Below are positions 5,966 through 8,559 of a stretch of 8,559 bases of DNA, in pieces; the stretch's first letter is position 1; each line of letters starts with the position of its first letter. Below the pieces are notes generated by a model. The model saw only the letters and a list, made by a program, of their open reading frames with translations. It ran no database searches and had not been told where the DNA came from. A program made the translations under genes and the position numbers. Source of the stretch: an uncultured Desulfobacterales bacterium (GTDB lineage: Bacteria; Desulfobacterota; Desulfobacteria; Desulfobacterales; JAFDCJ01); assembly GCA_945787595.1 (NCBI GenBank), contig CALZJV010000722.1, positions 1 through 8,559 on the forward strand. The letters are read 5' to 3'.

Positions 5966-7794
5966 TTAATATCGTGTTTTACGGCGTAACCGGACAATTC
6001 CGCTTCGGCTTTTGTTCTACCCAGAAACCGTGCTAACAACGATTTTAAATCCGGCAAATTAACCGTGCCGCGCCGGAAAAGTGAATCTCCGGTTTCGCCG
6101 GAATACTTGAAGACATCCACAAACAGGGCGGCCTGGGTGTGTTCGATCGCCCGGGGCCGCCCTAAAATGGATACAGCGATGTAAACACTCACATTGACCA
6201 GGATGCTCCAGAATGCCGCATGGGAGATAGGGTTGAAATGCTGCAATCCGAACAGTTGATACGGTTTCAGCAGGTTAATACCGAATGGTCCCGCTGTCAC
6301 AAAATCCTGGTGGATCACGCCGACTTGGACAAGTGAGGGCAGGAAAATCGTGTAGGTCAAAACTATGAATCCGGCGATTAAACCGCTGATGGCGCCCGAG
6401 CGGGTGCCGCCTTTCCAGAATATGCCGCCGAGCAGGGCCGGTGCAAATTGCGCCACCGCCGCAAAAGACATCAGGCCGATGGAGACCAGGGCATAGAAAC
6501 CGCCAAGGTAATGGAAATAGGCATAGCCCAGCATCAGAACCAGGATGATGCTTCCCCGGCGGATGGTTAGCAGCAGGCCGGTCAGTTCGCGGCGCTGGGA
6601 AATGGCCGGGATCGGCAAGCGCAGCAACACCGGCATAACAAGATCATTGCAGATCATCGTGCTCAAGGCGATGGTTTCGACGATCACCATGCCGGTGGCG
6701 GCGGATATGCCGCCGAGATAAACGAATAAGGTCAGCAATTGCTGCCGGCCGGCCATTGGTAAAGTCAGGACAAATGTATCGGCATCGATGCTGCCGTCGG
6801 CGAACCGCAGCATGCCGCCGAGAGCAACCGGCAGCACAAAAATATTAATGGCGACCAGATACAGTGGAAAGAGCCAGATAGCCTTGTTTAAATGCTCCTC
6901 ATTAACATTCTCAACCACAATTACCTGAAATTGACGAGGCAGCAAGAGTATGGCCATCATTGACAGAAAGATATACATACTCCAATCGATGAACGTGCTG
7001 CCACCGGCATTTATTGCTAAAAGATCTTTGAAGACAGGAAAGGATCGCTCTGGTGATTCGATGGTCATACCGCTTTTAAGATCGGAAAAACTGAGCGCCT
7101 TTTCGAACAGATCGGCAAACCCATTATATAGTCCGTAAGTTACAAAAAGTCCCACCGCCAGGAAGGCGACCAGCTTTATGATCGATTCAAAGGCAATGGC
7201 CGCCACAAGCCCTTCGTGCCGTTCGGTGGCATCCAGATGACGGGTGCCGAATAAAATGGCAAAAACAGCGAGCATCAGGGCCACATAAAACGCGGTATCG
7301 CCGAGTACCGGAATATTGGCGATATTCGCCGTTACGGAGATTTCAGGGTACTGATTGATCAGAAAAAATGTGGTTGATATGGCTTTGATCTGGACGGCGA
7401 TATAGGGAATGACACCCGCGACGGCAATAATGGTAACCAAGCCGCCCAGGGTCGGACTTTTGCCGTAGCGCGAGGCAATAAAATCAGCGATGGATGTAAT
7501 GCGATGGACCTTGCTGATGCGGATGATTTTCCGCAGCACCAGCCAGCCCAGCATCGCCATCAGGGTTGGGCCGATGTAAATGGTCAGAAAGCTCAGACCG
7601 CTGTGAGTCGCCAGACCCACACTGCCGTAAAAGGTCCATGCCGTGCAGTAAACCGCCAGAGAAAGGGCGTAGATATAGGGATTGCTGATGATACTGCGGC
7701 CGGCATCTGCCCGTTTATCGCCATAATAGGCAATCACAAAAAGAAGGCCGACATAGCCGAATGAAACAAATAAGATGATTCCAGTTTTTAACAC
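5842..7794 (-). CDS. SSS-type membrane sensor half of CbrA/CrbS-like histidine kinase
   Basis: 650 codons with about a dozen hydrophobic helices of the sodium/solute symporter (SSS) fold over residues 1-545. Landmarks typical of SSS domains in sensor kinases are GTRHLDATERHEG (183-195), LLPRQFQVIVVENVNEEHL (284-302) and SFAAVAQFAPALLGGIFWKGG (443-463). A cytoplasmic STAC-like segment follows from about 552. Real homology ends at about residue 622 (MTADADLV); the last 28 residues are out of frame. The kinase continues in the overlapping minus ORF ending at 5066, giving SSS-STAC-HisKA-HATPase. Relatives sense or transport histidine, acetate or other acids. GTG start with GAGAGG 7 nt upstream, 3 nt after the small membrane gene's stop, which points to coupling. 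The nearby short-chain acyl-CoA synthetase supports a carboxylate-sensing role; that is inference. Confidence 0.92.
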   Translation of the reverse strand: MLKTGIILFVSFGYVGLLFVIAYYGDKRADAGRSIISNPYIYALSLAVYCTAWTFYGSVGLATHSGLSFLTIYIGPTLMAMLGWLVLRKIIRISKVHRITSIADFIASRYGKSPTLGGLVTIIAVAGVIPYIAVQIKAISTTFFLINQYPEISVTANIANIPVLGDTAFYVALMLAVFAILFGTRHLDATERHEGLVAAIAFESIIKLVAFLAVGLFVTYGLYNGFADLFEKALSFSDLKSGMTIESPERSFPVFKDLLAINAGGSTFIDWSMYIFLSMMAILLLPRQFQVIVVENVNEEHLNKAIWLFPLYLVAINIFVLPVALGGMLRFADGSIDADTFVLTLPMAGRQQLLTLFVYLGGISAATGMVIVETIALSTMICNDLVMPVLLRLPIPAISQRRELTGLLLTIRRGSIILVLMLGYAYFHYLGGFYALVSIGLMSFAAVAQFAPALLGGIFWKGGTRSGAISGLIAGFIVLTYTIFLPSLVQVGVIHQDFVTAGPFGINLLKPYQLFGLQHFNPISHAAFWSILVNVSVYIAVSILGRPRAIEHTQAALFVDVFKYSGETGDSLFRRGTVNLPDLKSLLARFLGRTKAEAELSGYAVKHDINWDDYMTADADLVSGSWYRRLSKRNPWVWKRCSTSSMKPDR

Positions 7795-7797
7795 TTA

Positions 7798-8036
7798 TCA
7801 ACCTCTCGCGTCATCGGAATCATACTTGTGTTCATTCGAACGGAACATGGTCGCCAGGGCCGTGAGACCGATCAGCAGACACCAGGCACCGAAAATGTAC
7901 ACAAGCAACAACGGCAAGCCGAATATCGGGATTTCCAAATTAAAAAGAGAAAGGATAGGATCGGATAGTTGAATAGGACACAGCCGAGTAGAAAAAGGGC
8001 GACCAGGCGTTTGTTTAGTTTGCTTTCACGCATCAT
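7798..8036 (-). pseudogene. Small two-helix membrane protein upstream of SSS kinase, frameshifted
   Basis: Reading the minus strand from ATG at 8036 gives MMRESKLNKRLVALFLLG, then NYPILSFLF. The frame then changes at a T run (AAAAA on + at 7942-7946), and the neighbouring frame continues NLEIPIFGLPLLLVYIFG and ends FRSNEHKYDSDDARG at TGA 7800-7798. Joining the frames by one inserted or two deleted bases gives about 79 residues with two hydrophobic helices and charged ends. This is the plan of the small proteins coded just before SSS permeases and SSS kinases (DUF485/DUF3311-like, or CbrX next to CbrA). As written, the first frame stops early. Its stop lies 3 nt before the sensor's GTG. Likely a membrane partner or a coupling leader for the sensor. 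The start is uncertain because no strong ribosome site precedes it. Confidence 0.62.
7802..7807 (-). promoter_or_regulatory. Ribosome-binding site for the SSS sensor GTG start
   Basis: GAGAGG on the minus strand, 7 nt before the GTG at 7794 and embedded in the last codons of the small membrane gene. It supports GTG 7794 as the start and makes translation of the sensor dependent on, or at least adjacent to, that of the small protein. Confidence 0.6.
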
Positions 8037-8086
8037 CGATCGTTTTTCTTGCAGGGGTTAAGATCGAGTTTAGGACAAACACTGCT

Positions 8087-8115
8087 ACCATAGACCAATT
8101 TGGTGATCGTGTCAA
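8087..8115 (-). promoter_or_regulatory. Sigma70-type promoter for the minus-strand SSS-kinase operon
   Basis: On the minus strand a perfect -35 TTGACA (8115-8110) is separated by exactly 17 nt from TATGGT (8092-8087, 4 of 6 matches to the -10 consensus). Transcription would start near 8080, leaving about 44 nt of leader before the ATG at 8036. Its position directly upstream of the small membrane protein and SSS-kinase genes fits an operon promoter. Confidence 0.66.
8094..8104. promoter_or_regulatory. Candidate operator in the promoter spacer
   Basis: ACCAATTTGGT is an 11-nt palindrome (5+1+5) lying wholly in the 17-nt spacer between the -35 and -10 of the minus-strand promoter. A dimeric regulator bound there would block RNA polymerase. 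Short palindromes occur by chance, so the call rests on its placement. Confidence 0.3.
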
Positions 8116-8138
8116 TTTGGCCGGCGACGGTTTAAGGA

Positions 8139-8263
8139 TTGAATATTGTCGATTGAATATTGAATATTTAAGGTCCACCTCCGGCGGGATCGATTATTAA
8201 ATATAAATCATAAAAATGACGGAGCGAAGCAACATCCACAAATATTCAATCGACAATATTCAA
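8139..8263. repeat. Perfect 23-nt inverted repeat with 79-nt loop (TTGAATATT-type)
   Basis: The arms at 8139-8161 and 8241-8263 are exact reverse complements. Both are made of reiterated TTGAATATT units around a central GTCGATTG, and further units extend each side (to 8169 and to 8272). The loop carries a GC-rich CACCTCCGGCGGGATC segment and a GGAGCGAAGC segment. No ORF lies inside. It separates the divergent promoters of the SSS-kinase operon and the cNMP-domain gene. It could be a non-coding miniature element or an extruding hairpin; with no T run after it on either side, it does not look like a terminator. Confidence 0.75.
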
Positions 8264-8297
8264 TATTCAATTCCGGCTCGCCGGGTTAGAATTTGGA

Positions 8298-8326
8298 TTG
8301 GAATGCCAATGGGGATGTGCTACTCT
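8298..8326 (+). promoter_or_regulatory. Candidate promoter of the cNMP-domain gene
   Basis: TTGGAA (8298-8303, 4 of 6 to the -35 consensus), a 17-nt spacer and TACTCT (8321-8326, 3 of 6), helped by an extended -10 TG one base upstream (TGCTACTCT). Start would fall near 8333, about 36 nt before the ATG at 8369. Weak by consensus but correctly placed. Confidence 0.4.
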
Positions 8327-8368
8327 AATGAAGATTATCCCTCGTTAATGCAATAATCAGGTGAGGTT

Positions 8369-8559
8369 ATGAAAGATCAAATCTATCAATTATTGTCCCA
8401 TACGCCGCCATTTTCGGAGCTGCCTGAAAATGAACTATTATGGGTGGCCGCTGAAATGTCGCAAGAGATTTTCCCGAAAAACGTCGTCCTCTCCGTCCAG
8501 GGCAAGACAAAGTTGGAGAGTGTCTATATTATCAAAGAGGGATCACTGGAGCTGTTTTA
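8369..8559 (+). CDS. Cyclic-nucleotide-binding-domain protein, 3'-truncated
   Basis: 63 codons run off the window from an ATG preceded by AGGTGAGG (8359-8366). The start MKDQIYQLLSHTPPFSELPE, followed by LLWVAAEMSQEIFPKNVVLS and VYIIKEGSLELF, is the N-terminal half of a CAP_ED/cNMP-binding fold: the 'pF..L....l' entry helix, then strands with YIIKEGSLEL in place of the usual y.I..G.v.v. Long proteins with this start often continue into CBS pairs and a DUF294 nucleotidyltransferase-like domain, and such genes sit beside exonuclease and SSS-permease genes in other proteobacteria. The rest is outside the window, so a Crp-like regulator is also possible. Confidence 0.75.
   Translation, partial: MKDQIYQLLSHTPPFSELPENELLWVAAEMSQEIFPKNVVLSVQGKTKLESVYIIKEGSLELF

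Noticed and set aside
8139..8263. Rho-independent terminator
   Set aside because: The loop is 79 nt, the stem is AT-rich, no T tract follows on either strand, and both flanking genes read away from it.

Overview
The window reads as a chromosomal segment of moderate GC from a Gram-negative bacterium. The gene style suggests a sulfate-reducer-like (Desulfobacterota/'Deltaproteobacteria') genome. This assignment rests on recalled protein style and on the AT-rich palindromic intergenic repeats; no rRNA or tRNA is present to confirm it.

Layout, left to right. (1) The 3' part of an acetyl/propionyl-CoA synthetase gene (+, 2-1576). (2) A 343-nt gap holding an imperfect AT-rich inverted repeat built on CAAATTACAA. 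(3) A plus-strand cluster: a stand-alone response-regulator receiver protein (1920-2309), then a two-ORF gene that looks like one broken gene. Its first half encodes two membrane helices, HAMP and most of a PAS domain (2290-3054). Its second half encodes a degenerate histidine-kinase core joined to a DEDDh (DnaQ-type) 3'-5' exonuclease (3051-4397). (4) A four-helix-bundle (23S-IVS-type) gene enclosed by GTGTCRGG-type inverted repeats (4431-4998). (5) A minus-strand operon read from about 8080 down to 5066: a frameshifted small two-helix membrane protein, then a Na+/solute-symporter-type sensor histidine kinase (SSS-STAC-HisKA-HATPase, CbrA/CrbS-like) split into two overlapping ORFs. (6) A divergent intergenic region with a good sigma70-type promoter for the minus operon, a perfect 23-nt inverted repeat and a plausible promoter to the right. 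(7) The start of a cyclic-nucleotide-binding-domain protein (+, 8369-end).

How the genes may work together. Short-chain acyl-CoA synthetase, SSS-type sensor kinase, receiver protein, DEDDh exonuclease and cNMP-domain protein recall the acetate/short-chain-acid utilisation neighbourhoods of proteobacteria. In those, CrbS/CrbR-type systems control acs, and exonuclease and cNMP-CBS-DUF294 genes often sit beside SSS permeases. The strongest candidate for something unusual is the membrane-anchored HAMP-PAS-pseudokinase-exonuclease. Its kinase part keeps the outline of HisKA and HATPase but has lost the phospho-accepting His, both N-box Asn and the G1 Asp, while its exonuclease active site is complete.

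Three reading-frame breaks (near 3045, 5930 and 7944) all fall in the sensor genes. At two of them, conserved inter-domain sequence also appears to be missing. The window alone cannot tell whether this is decay of the locus or an assembly problem.
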